Shown piece after piece: positions 47,534-55,888 of a stretch of 63,263 bases of DNA. How positions within the stretch are numbered: the stretch's first letter is position 1; every line of letters begins with the position of its first letter. Source of the stretch: an uncultured Sphingomonas sp. (GTDB lineage Bacteria; Pseudomonadota; Alphaproteobacteria; Sphingomonadales; Sphingomonadaceae); contig NZ_CAJYQD010000037.1 of the NCBI RefSeq assembly GCF_913776855.1, positions 1 through 63,263 of the forward strand, read 5' to 3'. Below the pieces are notes generated by a model, which saw only the letters and a program-made list of their open reading frames with translations, did not search any database and was not told the origin of the DNA. Made by a program: the position numbers and the translations under genes.

Positions 47534-49144
47534 ATGCGTGCCCTGATCCCCCTGCTGCTCCTCGCCACGCCGGCGTTCGCCCAGACCGCCCCGCTGACCC
47601 CGGACGAGGCGGCGATGCGGGCGCATGTCGCGTTCCTCGCGTCCGACGAGATGAAGGGCCGCGCGCCCGGTACGCCCGAATATGACCGCGCCGCCGCCTA
47701 TGTCGCCGACCAGATGCGCGCCGCGGGCCTGCAGCCGGCGGGCGACGACGGCACCTATCTGCAACGCGTGCCGCTCGCCTCGGCGGTGCCGGTGGGCAAG
47801 GGGAGTCTTACTGCCGCCGGACGTCCGAAGCTGACCTTCGGTAGCGATTACCTGACCTCGACCAGCTTCCTCGAACCCGATCTGCGGCGCTCGGGCGAGG
47901 TCGTGTTCGTCGGGCGCGGTGTGGTCGATGCGGCGAACGGTATCGACGATTATGCGGGCCTCGACGTGCGCGGAAAGATCGTCGCCTATCTCTATGGCGC
48001 GCCGGCCAGCCTGCCGAGTGAAATCCGCGCGCATCTGGGCAGCGGCGATACCAAGCGGGCGGCGGCGGCGGCGCATGGCGCGATCGGCGTGATCCAGATC
48101 GAGAATACCGAGCAGACGCATCGCTACCCCTTCAGCTATCTCATGTCGGTCTATCGCAGCCCGCGTATGACGTGGGTCGGCAAGGATGGCCGTCCGCAGG
48201 TGCCGGGCAGCGGCGCACCGTCGATCGCGTCGCTGAGCGCTGGCGGGGCCGCCAAGCTGTTCACCGGCTCGACGCTCGACTGGGCAGCGGTGATGAAGGC
48301 GGAGGCCGCCGGACAGGGCGTACCGCGCGGAGCGACCGGGGTGCGCGTGACGACGCGCCAGCGCTCGAAGGTCACACGCTTCACCAGCAGCAACGTCGTC
48401 GGCGTGTTGCCCGGCAGCGATCCGGTGCTGAAGGGCGAATATGTCGCGCTGTCGGCGCATCTCGACCATATCGGCATCTCGACCGGCCCCACCCTGCCCA
48501 AGGGCGCCGACCGAATCAACAACGGCGCGATGGACAATGGCGTCGGCACGGCAGCGATGATCGAGGTCGCGAAGCAGTTCGCGGCGGACCCGCGCAAGCC
48601 CCGCCGCAGCCTGATCTTCGTCAGCGTGACGGCCGAGGAAAAGGGGCTGATCGGCAGCGAATATTTCGCGACCCATCCGACCGTGCCCGCCGGCTCGATC
48701 GTCGCCGACGTCAATCTCGACATGCCGATCCTGTCCTATCGCTTCGAGGATATGGTCGCGATCGGCGCGGACCATTCGACCGTTGCGCAGGCGGTGGCAC
48801 GGGCGGCGGGCAAGCGCGGTATCGCGCTCAGCCCAGATCCCGAACCCGAAGAGGCGATCTTCGTCCGGTCCGACCATTACAGCTTCGTCAAGGCGGGCGT
48901 GCCCTCGGTGTCGCTCGACACCGGGTGGAAGGGGCCGGGCAAGGCGGCGGTCGCCGACTTCCTCGAGCATCGCTATCACCAGCCGGGTGATGACATGCGC
49001 CAGACGTTCGACTGGACGGCGGGGCGGGTGTTCGTGGCGATCAATCACGACATCGCGCTCGACCTCGCCGATGCGGAAGCCCGGCCACGGTGGAACAAGG
49101 GCGATTATTTCGGGCTGCTCTACAACGGCTACGGCGCGAAGTGA
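47534..49144 (+). CDS. Exported M28-family metallopeptidase with PA domain (copy 2)
   Basis: A 536-residue paralog of the preceding gene: signal peptide (MRALIPLLLLATPAFA), the same opening AHVAFLASDEMKGR, a PA insert, and the zinc ligands LSAHLDHIG, GAMDNGVG, TAEEKGLIGSEYF, DVNLDMP and RSDHYSF, ending LYNGYGAK. The two copies differ mostly in the PA domain, so they may take different peptides. The start is ATG 47534; the frame upstream is translated repeat. A tandem duplication is the simplest origin. Confidence 0.92.
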   Translation: MRALIPLLLLATPAFAQTAPLTPDEAAMRAHVAFLASDEMKGRAPGTPEYDRAAAYVADQMRAAGLQPAGDDGTYLQRVPLASAVPVGKGSLTAAGRPKLTFGSDYLTSTSFLEPDLRRSGEVVFVGRGVVDAANGIDDYAGLDVRGKIVAYLYGAPASLPSEIRAHLGSGDTKRAAAAAHGAIGVIQIENTEQTHRYPFSYLMSVYRSPRMTWVGKDGRPQVPGSGAPSIASLSAGGAAKLFTGSTLDWAAVMKAEAAGQGVPRGATGVRVTTRQRSKVTRFTSSNVVGVLPGSDPVLKGEYVALSAHLDHIGISTGPTLPKGADRINNGAMDNGVGTAAMIEVAKQFAADPRKPRRSLIFVSVTAEEKGLIGSEYFATHPTVPAGSIVADVNLDMPILSYRFEDMVAIGADHSTVAQAVARAAGKRGIALSPDPEPEEAIFVRSDHYSFVKAGVPSVSLDTGWKGPGKAAVADFLEHRYHQPGDDMRQTFDWTAGRVFVAINHDIALDLADAEARPRWNKGDYFGLLYNGYGAK

Positions 49145-49156
49145 GCTGCTCTACGC

Positions 49157-49242
49157 CGTGCCTCCGCGCAGGCGGGGGGCCAGGGTCACGAACGGACCCG
49201 GTCATTGCTTGGCTCTGGACCCCCGCCTGCGCGGGGGTACGG
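49157..49242. repeat. Paired hairpin repeat (GNAG-loop family) after M28 copy 2
   Basis: The left arm is partly decayed (GCCTCCGC-GCAG-GCGGGGGG, with mismatches); the complement of the right arm is intact as ACCCCCGC-GCAG-GCGGGGGT. The flank CCAG(G/A)G(T/C)CA is similar between arms. It ends 20 bases before the next gene's start. Confidence 0.83.
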
Positions 49243-49261
49243 TCGGGGCAAAGATGAACCG

Positions 49262-50089
49262 ATGCGCCTCCTGATCTTCGGCTTGGGCTATGCCTCGCGC
49301 GCGATCGCCGCACGATTGGTACCGCATGGCTGGCGCGTCGTCGGCACCACCCGCGACGGCCGCGATGGCACGATCGCCTTTGCCGACCATGACCGCGTGG
49401 CGTTCGAAGCGAAACAGGCGACCGCGATCCTCTCCAGCGTGCCGCCCGATCGGGACGGCGACCCGGTGCTGCGCGACTATCGCGAGCTGCTGGACGGGCC
49501 GACGCTCGCCTATCTCTCCTCGACCGGCGTGTACGGCGATGCCGGCGGCGGCTGGGTCGACGAAAGCGCTCCCGTCGCCGGTCGCCGGGCGAACCGTAAC
49601 GAAGCGGATGCGACATGGCTGGCGCTGGGCGCGCGGGTGTTCCGCCTGCCGGGCATCTATGGCCCTGGCCGCTCGCCGCTCGAACGGGTCGCAAGCGGCG
49701 AGGCGCACCGCGTCGACAGCCCCGGACAGGTATTCAGCCGGGTGCATGTCGCCGATATCGCCGATGGCGTCGCGCGCGGGCTGTCGGGGCCAGCCGGCGC
49801 GTACAACCTGTCCGATGATTGCCCCGCGCCGCAGAACGACGTGGTCGTCTATGCCGCGCGGCTGCTGCGCCTCCCGCCGCCGCCGTTCGTGCCGCTGGAG
49901 ACGCTCAGCCCGATGGCACGCGCCTTTTACGGCGAGAACCGGCGGGTGGCGAACGGGCGGGCGAAGCGGGTGCTGGGCTGGCGTCCGGCCTATCCCGATT
50001 ACCGGTTCGGCCTGCGCGCTTTGAGCGCCACGACCAGCCCGGCCAGCGCCAGTGCCGCGCCGGCCCCGGCGAGCGGCGACCAGCGATAG
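49262..50089 (+). CDS. NAD(P)-dependent epimerase/dehydratase-like protein (YeeZ type)
   Basis: A 275-residue extended-SDR-like protein with the cofactor motif LLIFGLGYASRAIA at the N-terminus, LAYLSSTGVYGD, and FRLPGIYGPGRSPLERV. This pattern matches the YeeZ/SDR_a5 group of unknown substrate. The usual YxxxK lysine is not evident (YGDAGG instead), so catalysis may be lost. The last ~30 residues (ATTSPASASAAPAP...) are encoded by the strand opposite the end of the convergent transporter gene, a 91-base overlap, and probably are not part of the fold. Confidence 0.82.
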   Translation: MRLLIFGLGYASRAIAARLVPHGWRVVGTTRDGRDGTIAFADHDRVAFEAKQATAILSSVPPDRDGDPVLRDYRELLDGPTLAYLSSTGVYGDAGGGWVDESAPVAGRRANRNEADATWLALGARVFRLPGIYGPGRSPLERVASGEAHRVDSPGQVFSRVHVADIADGVARGLSGPAGAYNLSDDCPAPQNDVVVYAARLLRLPPPPFVPLETLSPMARAFYGENRRVANGRAKRVLGWRPAYPDYRFGLRALSATTSPASASAAPAPASGDQR

Positions 50090-50910
50090 CCCTCGAACAG
50101 GGTCGACAGCAGCATCGCGATCACCGGCACGATGACGCCGTTATATGCCGCCTTGGCGGGGCCGATCACGCGGATCAGCCCGAAATAGAGCGTGAAGGCG
50201 ACCGCCGACGCGACGATGCCGAGGTAGAGCAGCCCGCCGACATAGGCCCAGCGCCAGTCGAACACCGGCGGCCCGACGGTCGCGGCGGCATAGCTTGCGT
50301 CGATGGCGGCCCCGATCAGCATGGCGATGCCGAGCAGCGGGACCATCGGATAGGCCCTGGCGGTCGGCGTCGCCTGCATGACATTGGCGGTCGATGCCGC
50401 GAACACCCCGGCCAGCGCGATGGCGAGGCCGAGCAGCACCGCGCCGCCATTTTCGGGATGGACGCGCGCTTCGTGCAGGAACAGCAGGGCGACGCCGCTG
50501 AGCGCGATCGCCGACCCGACCAGCAGCTGTCGCCCCATACGCTGGCCCAGGAAGATGCGGGCGAGGATCGAATTGGGCACGATCAGCAGCGCGTACATCA
50601 GCGCCACCAGACCCGAAGTCACATATTCCTCGGCACGATAGACGAAGTTGAAGTTCAGGCAGAATTGCGCGAGGCCGAGCCCCGCGGCGAACAGCAATCC
50701 GCGCCGGTCGAGTGCGATCCGATCGCCGCGCCACCGGCCCCAGGCGAGCATCGTGACGCCCGCGATCAGGAAGCGATAGGTGACCGACCACGACGCCGGC
50801 ACCACCCCCAGCTGGTCGCGGATCACGATCCACGTCGATCCCCAGATCAGCGTGACGATGGCGAAGGGGATCAGGACCGCTGGGGTCGCCGATCTTGGCG
50901 TGTCGCTCAC
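49999..50910 (-). CDS. EamA/DMT-superfamily transporter
   Basis: A 303-residue inner-membrane protein with ten hydrophobic segments in two EamA repeats, e.g. PFAIVTLIWGSTWIVIRDQL in helix 1 and LGIVASAVAFTLYFGLI in helix 8. Members export metabolites, often amino acids. GTG 50910 overlaps the threonine aldolase stop (GTGA), so both are made from one message. This makes glycine, threonine or a related amino acid a reasonable but unproven substrate. The 3' end overlaps the convergent epimerase-like gene. Confidence 0.88.
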   Translation of the reverse strand: MSDTPRSATPAVLIPFAIVTLIWGSTWIVIRDQLGVVPASWSVTYRFLIAGVTMLAWGRWRGDRIALDRRGLLFAAGLGLAQFCLNFNFVYRAEEYVTSGLVALMYALLIVPNSILARIFLGQRMGRQLLVGSAIALSGVALLFLHEARVHPENGGAVLLGLAIALAGVFAASTANVMQATPTARAYPMVPLLGIAMLIGAAIDASYAAATVGPPVFDWRWAYVGGLLYLGIVASAVAFTLYFGLIRVIGPAKAAYNGVIVPVIAMLLSTLFEGYRWSPLAGAGAALALAGLVVALKARRPNR

Positions 50911-51908
50911 AAGGCGGTGATCGCGTCGGCGAGCGGGGCGACGGTCGCCGCATCCTGATCCCACGCCACCACCAGCCGCGCCTGGCCTGCGCCCCAGTCA
51001 TAGAAATCAAACCCTTGCGCGCGCAGGTCGGCGGCTTCTTCGCCGGTGAGGCGCAGGAACACCTCGTTCGCCTCGACCGCATGGATCAGCCGGTTCCCCG
51101 CCGCCTGCGCCAGCATCGCCGCCCCGGCATTGGCGGTGCGGGCATTGGCGAGCCACACATCGCCGTCCAGCATCGCCAGCAACTGCGCCGCGAGGAACCG
51201 TCCCTTCGACGCCAGCAGGCCGGCCCGCTTGCGGCGATAGCGCGCAACCTTCGCCAGTTCGGGGCGGAAGAATACCAGCGCCTCCGCCGACATGCCGCCA
51301 TTTTTGATGAAACCGAACGACAGCGCGTCGACGCCGGCCTGCCACGTCAGCTCGGCGGGCGAACAGCCGAGATGCGCCACCGCATTGGCGAAGCGCGCGC
51401 CGTCCATGTGCAGGCCAAGGCCGCGTGTCCGGGCCAGCGCGCCGATCGCCGCAACCTCGTCCGGGGTATAGACCCCTCCGGCCTCGGTCGCCTGGGTGAT
51501 CGAAATGGCGTGCGGCTGTACCTGATGCACGTCGTCACGGATGGTCGACAGGAACGCTTCGATCGTCGGCGCGTCGAGCTTGGCGCCATCGCCACCCAGC
51601 AGCATCAACTTGGCACCATGCGTATAGAATTCGGGAGCGCCGCCCTCGTCATTCTGGATATGCGCTTCCCGGTGGCAGATGATGCCGCCGTGCGGCGGGC
51701 ACATCGCGGTCAACGCGAGGCAGTTCGCCGCCGTCCCGCTCGGCACCCACAGCACCGCCACCTCGCAGCCGAACAGTTCGCCGAACCGCGCATCGAGCCG
51801 CCGGCTGAGCGCGTCACCGTCATAGGCGGTGTCCTGCCCGTTCGCCGCGACGATGGCGTTCAGGACGGCGGGGCAGGCGGGGGCGGCATTGTCGGAAAAG
51901 AAGCGCAT
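50907..51908 (-). CDS. ltaE: Low-specificity L-threonine aldolase
   Basis: A 333-residue PLP enzyme that splits threonine or allo-threonine into glycine and acetaldehyde. It opens FFSDNAAPACPAVLNAI. It has LWVPSGTAANCLAL, the PLP-phosphate His in HIQNDEGG, HMDGARFANAVAHL, and the PLP lysine in SFGFIKNGGMSAEALVFF, the KNG form of proteobacterial enzymes. It is coupled to the EamA transporter by GTGA. A repeat separates it from the upstream PBP gene region on the same strand. Confidence 0.92.
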   Translation of the reverse strand: MRFFSDNAAPACPAVLNAIVAANGQDTAYDGDALSRRLDARFGELFGCEVAVLWVPSGTAANCLALTAMCPPHGGIICHREAHIQNDEGGAPEFYTHGAKLMLLGGDGAKLDAPTIEAFLSTIRDDVHQVQPHAISITQATEAGGVYTPDEVAAIGALARTRGLGLHMDGARFANAVAHLGCSPAELTWQAGVDALSFGFIKNGGMSAEALVFFRPELAKVARYRRKRAGLLASKGRFLAAQLLAMLDGDVWLANARTANAGAAMLAQAAGNRLIHAVEANEVFLRLTGEEAADLRAQGFDFYDWGAGQARLVVAWDQDAATVAPLADAITAL

Positions 51909-51971
51909 GACGAAGCCTTGGCGGGGCGGCGGGCGGGGGTCAATGGTGCCGGCCGGTAATCCCCACCACTC

Positions 51972-52056
51972 GCGTCACCCCAGCGAAGGCTGGGGTCTTC
52001 AGCGGCTCCTGCCCCGCATGATCGCCGGGAGATCCCAGCCTTCGCTGGGATGACGC
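51972..52056. repeat. Paired hairpin repeat (GNAG-loop family) between mrcA-like gene and ltaE
   Basis: The left arm has stem ACCCCAGC with loop GAAG; the complement of the right arm has ATCCCAGC with loop GAAG. One pair changes from C-G to T-A. The spacer shares GCGGCTCCTGCC with the copy at 14842-14924. Confidence 0.88.
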
Positions 52057-52084
52057 AGGTGGCGCCGGGGAAGATCGTTTGCCC

Positions 52085-54253
52085 CTATTGCTGATCCTCT
52101 TCCGGTGGGCGGCGCTCTTCCTGCGGGACCGGTTCCTCCTCGCGGCGGCGGCGGTCGTTGGGGCCGAAGCGGACCTGTCCGTCGCGGTCAAGCGACACGT
52201 CGAAGCCCGGTCCCTCGACCGTCATCGGCCCTTCGTCGGGAATGCCCAGCGCGTCCTGTACCGCATCGATCGCATTGTCGATCGGTTCGGGTTCGGGCGC
52301 CGCGACCGGTACCGGATCGCGCAGGTTCAGCGCCTGCCGCATGAAGTCGCGCCAGATCCGCGCGGGCAGGCCGCCGCCGGCCAGCCCCGGATTGGGGGTG
52401 TTGTTATCGTTGCCCAGCCACACCCCGGCGACGATCCCGCCGGCATAGCCGACGAACAGCGCGTCGCGATTGTCCTGCGTCGTACCGGTCTTGCCGAAGG
52501 CTTCCACCGGCAGGTTGGCGGCGACGCCGGTCCCCTGGCGGATCGACGCGGCGAGCAGCGTGCGCATCCCCTCCAGCTCGTCCCGCGACAGGGTTCGCCG
52601 GGTCGAGCGCAGCCGGTCGAGCCAGGTCGGTTCGTCCTGCTGCGCCAGCCCGCGCGGGATCACCGGCGCCTCGCCCGCTGCGATCGCGGCATAGGCGCTG
52701 GTCAGTTCGATAAGCGAGGTGGTGGAGGTGCCGAGCGCGATCGACGCTTCGTTGGCGATCGGGGTGGAAATGCCGAGGTCGCGCGCGGCACGGATGACGT
52801 TCTTGACGCCGACCTCCTTGGTCAGCCGCGCGGCGGCGACATTGCTCGACCGCTGGAACGCGCGTTCGAGGGTGATCGTGCCCAGATAGCGGCCGTCGCT
52901 GTTCTTGGGACTCCAGTCGCCGATCGTGACCGGTTCGTCGACGACCTGGCTCTGCGGGTTCAACCCAGAGCGCATCGCCGCCAGATAGACGAACAGCTTG
53001 AAGGTCGATCCCGGTTGCCGCCGGGCCTGTACCGCGCGGTTGAACGGGCTGTCGGCGTAATTCTTGCCGCCGACCATCGCGATGACCCGGCCGTCGGGGC
53101 GCATCGCGACGATCGCGACCTGCGTCTGCTTCAGCCCGGCGTTGCGCACGGCGCGCTCGGCGGCACGCTGCATCCGGATTTCCAGCGTCGTCGTGACCTT
53201 GCGGTCCGCACCGACGCCGCCTTCCCGGTCGCGCGCCTGCGGCAGCACCCAGTCGGCGAAATAGGTGCCCGAGGGCAGCGTGCTGCTGTCGGTGACGTGC
53301 AGCACGGCGGGCTTCACCCGATCCGCTTCGGCCGACGTCAGATAGCCCGCGGCCTCCATCGCGCCGACGACCACCGCCTGTCGCGCCCGCGCGCCCTTCA
53401 GGTTGCCGGTGGGAGCAAGGCGCGAGGGCGCCTTGACCAGCCCGGCCAGCATCGCCGCCTGACCGACGGTCAGGTCCTTGGGCGCCCGCCCGAAATAATG
53501 GTGCGCGGCAGCGTCGAGACCATAGGCGTTGTCGCCGAAATAGGCGTTGGACAGGTACCGGGACATGATCTCGTCCTTGGTCAGCCATGCCTCCAGCCAG
53601 AACGCGATCAGCACTTCGCGGATCTTGCGCGCGGCGGTCCGGTCCGAATCGAGGAACGCATTCTTCGCCAGCTGCTGCGTGATCGTGCTGGCGCCCTGTC
53701 GCACGCCGCCCGCCGCGGTATTGGTCCACATCGCGCGGGCGATGCCGCGCGGGTCGATGCCCCAATGCGTGCGGAAGCGGCGGTCCTCGATCGCCATGAA
53801 CGCTTCGGTGACGTGCGCGGGCAGCTTGGTCGCGTCGACCGGCTTGCCGATATTGGCGCCACGCTCGGCGATCGGCGTTCCCTCCGCCGACAGCAGGGTG
53901 ATTGACGGCGGCGCGGGCGGTTCGAGCGATTTCGACAGCGGCGCGGTCAGCGCCAGCCAGCCGATCGCAAGGATCAGCAGCAGGATGAACACCCCGAAGC
54001 CACGCATGATCCAGCGGAGCCACCAGCGAAGCGGGCGGCGCTTCTTCGCGGCGGCGGTGGTCGGGGCCTCGGGGGGCGGTGGCGGAGAATTGCCGGCACC
54101 GGGAAAGCTGCGGTCGTAATCGGCCAGCGCATCGTCGAACGCGGCCAGCCGCCGGCGCCGCTCCAGCGCCTCGCCCGTCAGCGGGGTCGACAGGCGCCCG
54201 ATCCGGCTGGGATCGACGGGGCCGGAGGGCGGGGACGGGGGATCGTAAGCCAT
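52085..54253 (-). CDS. Class A penicillin-binding protein (bifunctional peptidoglycan synthase)
   Basis: A 722-residue PBP1-type enzyme with glycosyltransferase and transpeptidase activity in cell-wall synthesis. It has a proline-rich cytoplasmic N-terminus and one membrane helix at about residues 86-108. The GT51 domain has Glu156 in AIEDRRFRTHWGID and QGASTITQQLAKN. The transpeptidase has Ser416 in GSTFKLF, SSN in FQRSSNVAAARL, and KTGTT. The tail (RRREEEPVPQEERRPPEEDQQ) is charged and disordered. It resembles the PbpC/1A-like forms of sphingomonads; which paralog it is cannot be decided here. Confidence 0.94.
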   Translation of the reverse strand: MAYDPPSPPSGPVDPSRIGRLSTPLTGEALERRRRLAAFDDALADYDRSFPGAGNSPPPPPEAPTTAAAKKRRPLRWWLRWIMRGFGVFILLLILAIGWLALTAPLSKSLEPPAPPSITLLSAEGTPIAERGANIGKPVDATKLPAHVTEAFMAIEDRRFRTHWGIDPRGIARAMWTNTAAGGVRQGASTITQQLAKNAFLDSDRTAARKIREVLIAFWLEAWLTKDEIMSRYLSNAYFGDNAYGLDAAAHHYFGRAPKDLTVGQAAMLAGLVKAPSRLAPTGNLKGARARQAVVVGAMEAAGYLTSAEADRVKPAVLHVTDSSTLPSGTYFADWVLPQARDREGGVGADRKVTTTLEIRMQRAAERAVRNAGLKQTQVAIVAMRPDGRVIAMVGGKNYADSPFNRAVQARRQPGSTFKLFVYLAAMRSGLNPQSQVVDEPVTIGDWSPKNSDGRYLGTITLERAFQRSSNVAAARLTKEVGVKNVIRAARDLGISTPIANEASIALGTSTTSLIELTSAYAAIAAGEAPVIPRGLAQQDEPTWLDRLRSTRRTLSRDELEGMRTLLAASIRQGTGVAANLPVEAFGKTGTTQDNRDALFVGYAGGIVAGVWLGNDNNTPNPGLAGGGLPARIWRDFMRQALNLRDPVPVAAPEPEPIDNAIDAVQDALGIPDEGPMTVEGPGFDVSLDRDGQVRFGPNDRRRREEEPVPQEERRPPEEDQQ

Positions 54254-54389
54254 GATACCCGCCGTGTATTATCGGTCTGACACAGCCTCGGCAAGCAGAC
54301 TTGCGGCGGGGCGAGCGTACCGGAAGGGCGACGGGCGGAACCGGCACGATCCCCGTACGCTAAGCACCGGCAACGACAGGAGAATCGCG

Positions 54390-54752
54390 GTGGACGACGA
54401 TCGCATCTGGAATTTCGAGGAAAGCCTGTGGACCGCCGATGCGGCGCATTACGAGGAATCGGTCGACGACGAATGCCTGATGGTGCTGCCGACGCCGCCG
54501 TTCGTCTTCACCGGACGGCAGGCGATCGACACGGTGAAAGACACGCCGCGCTGGGAACAGGTGTCGCTGACCGAACGGCAGGTCGCGCGCCCGCAGGAAG
54601 GGCTGATCGTCGTCGCCTACAAGGCGGAGGCGCATAAGGGTGGCGAGGCGTATACGGCCTATTGCACCTCGACCTATCGCTGGATCGAACACGGCGTGTG
54701 GACGGTGGTGCAGCACCAGCAGACCCCGCCGCTGACGTTGAAGGGCGGGTGA
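54390..54752 (+). CDS. SnoaL/DUF4440-like small protein
   Basis: A 120-residue cytoplasmic protein that looks like the NTF2/SnoaL cone fold: WNFEESLWTADAAHYEESVD, then VFTGRQAID, ending TSTYRWIEHGVWTVVQHQQTP. Members range from enzymes to ligand carriers; nothing here identifies a substrate. The start is GTG 54390 with AGGAG eight bases upstream. An in-frame ATG at 54252 lacks a site and adds implausible sequence. It is divergent from the PBP gene and convergent with the DUF3291-like gene. Confidence 0.82.
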   Translation: MDDDRIWNFEESLWTADAAHYEESVDDECLMVLPTPPFVFTGRQAIDTVKDTPRWEQVSLTERQVARPQEGLIVVAYKAEAHKGGEAYTAYCTSTYRWIEHGVWTVVQHQQTPPLTLKGG

Positions 54753-54763
54753 GGTCTAGCCTC

Positions 54764-54859
54764 CGTCATTCCCGCGAAGGCGGGAATCCATAGCCGCTGT
54801 CGTCCGCGTCTGAGTCGCTGCGGTTGCGTTTATAGGTTCCCGCCTGCGCGGGAGCGACG
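54764..54859. repeat. Paired hairpin repeat (GNAG-loop family) inside the end of the DUF3291-like gene
   Basis: The left arm has stem ATTCCCGC with loop GAAG; the complement of the right arm has GCTCCCGC-GCAG-GCGGGAAC with one broken pair. It lies between two convergent genes and forms the last ~30 codons of the minus-strand one. Confidence 0.85.
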
Positions 54860-55293
54860 AGGGGCGGGCGGGGCGTCAGCCGCAGCCCGCTGGTTGTCCG
54901 CGGGGCGTCGAACGTCATCGGGTCGTGGCCGATCGCCGGATGATGTATTTTAGAGACGCGGCCTTCGCGCCGCATCCGACGGTCGGCTTCGTCCCACGGA
55001 GGTAAAGCTGTCTCGTGCTGTACCCAATGCACGACACTCGCCTGATCGCACCAGCGCATGAGCTTCGGCATGGTGCGACGATGCGGTCCGGCGGTCATGT
55101 ACGCACGCATCGATGCCGCATCGTCCCATGCGGTCATCGTCCAATAGGTGCGCCGCCGATCCGCCAGCATCCGTCCGTCACGATAGCCCTTGGCGCGCTT
55201 TACCTGTCGTGCACTCAACCACGTATCGATCAGGAAGGCCGGCAGGAAGCGCGCGGACCGGATGCGCAGCCGGGTGATGCTGACAAAGGTCAC
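54766..55293 (-). CDS. DUF3291-like (ABM-fold) protein with a repeat-encoded tail
   Basis: A 175-residue protein. Residues ~1-125 resemble DUF3291/antibiotic-biosynthesis-monooxygenase-type small ferredoxin-like folds: FVSITRLRIRSARFLPAFL, YWTMTAWDDAASMRAYMTAG, HRRTMPKLMRWCDQASVVHW. The real domain probably ends near residue 120-145. The rest (PAQAGTYKRNRSDSDADD...) is translated hairpin repeat. GTG 55293 overlaps the HNH gene stop (GTGA). Function is unknown; coupling to the nuclease gene is clear but its meaning is not. Confidence 0.72.
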   Translation of the reverse strand: MTFVSITRLRIRSARFLPAFLIDTWLSARQVKRAKGYRDGRMLADRRRTYWTMTAWDDAASMRAYMTAGPHRRTMPKLMRWCDQASVVHWVQHETALPPWDEADRRMRREGRVSKIHHPAIGHDPMTFDAPRTTSGLRLTPRPPLVAPAQAGTYKRNRSDSDADDSGYGFPPSRE

Positions 55294-55856
55294 GCCTCCA
55301 GCTCGACGTCCCAGTAGAGCCAGTCGTGCCACGTTTCGTGCAGATGGTTGGGCGGGAAGCGGCGGCCCTGTTCCTGCAGCTGCCAGCTGGTCGGGCGGAT
55401 CGGCTGGACATGCAGCGGCATCGCCGCCTGTTTCGGCGTCCGCCCCCCCTTGCGCAGGTTGCACGGCGCACAGGCGGTGGCGACGTTCTCCCACGTCGTC
55501 CGCCCACCCTGCGCGCGCGGCACGACGTGATCGAAGGTCAGGTCGTGGGTCGCGCCGCAATATTGGCAGCTGAAACGGTCGCGCAGGAACAGGTTGAACC
55601 GGGTGAAGGCCGGAAATTCCGATGGCCGCACATATTGCTTGAGCGCGATGACCGAGGGCAGCTTGATGCGTGCCGTCGGGCTGCACACTTCGCGATCATA
55701 TTGGGCGACGATGTCGACCCGGTCGAGGAATACGGCCTTAACCGCCGTCTGCCATGGCCATACGCTGAGCGGATAATAGCTCAACGGCGTATAGTCCGCG
55801 TTGAGCACCAGCGCGGGGCAGCCATCGGGATGGCGGAGGCGATCGGGATGGTACAT
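55290..55856 (-). CDS. HNH endonuclease family protein
   Basis: A 188-residue protein with the HNH nuclease core: CQYCG, then DLTFDHVVPRAQGGRTTWEN, then CAPCNLRKGGRTP. The two CxxC pairs bind a structural zinc, and DHV...N...N/H forms the metal site. The N-terminal part VLNADYTPLSYYPLSVW matches a widely conserved stand-alone chromosomal HNH family, not a toxin or an intron enzyme. Its role is unknown, perhaps DNA repair. ATG 55856 is chosen because the upstream extension overlaps the divergent gluQRS promoter. Confidence 0.92.
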   Translation of the reverse strand: MYHPDRLRHPDGCPALVLNADYTPLSYYPLSVWPWQTAVKAVFLDRVDIVAQYDREVCSPTARIKLPSVIALKQYVRPSEFPAFTRFNLFLRDRFSCQYCGATHDLTFDHVVPRAQGGRTTWENVATACAPCNLRKGGRTPKQAAMPLHVQPIRPTSWQLQEQGRRFPPNHLHETWHDWLYWDVELEA

Positions 55857-55888
55857 GAAGTCCCCCTCGCGTAAACGTCGCGGCCGAT

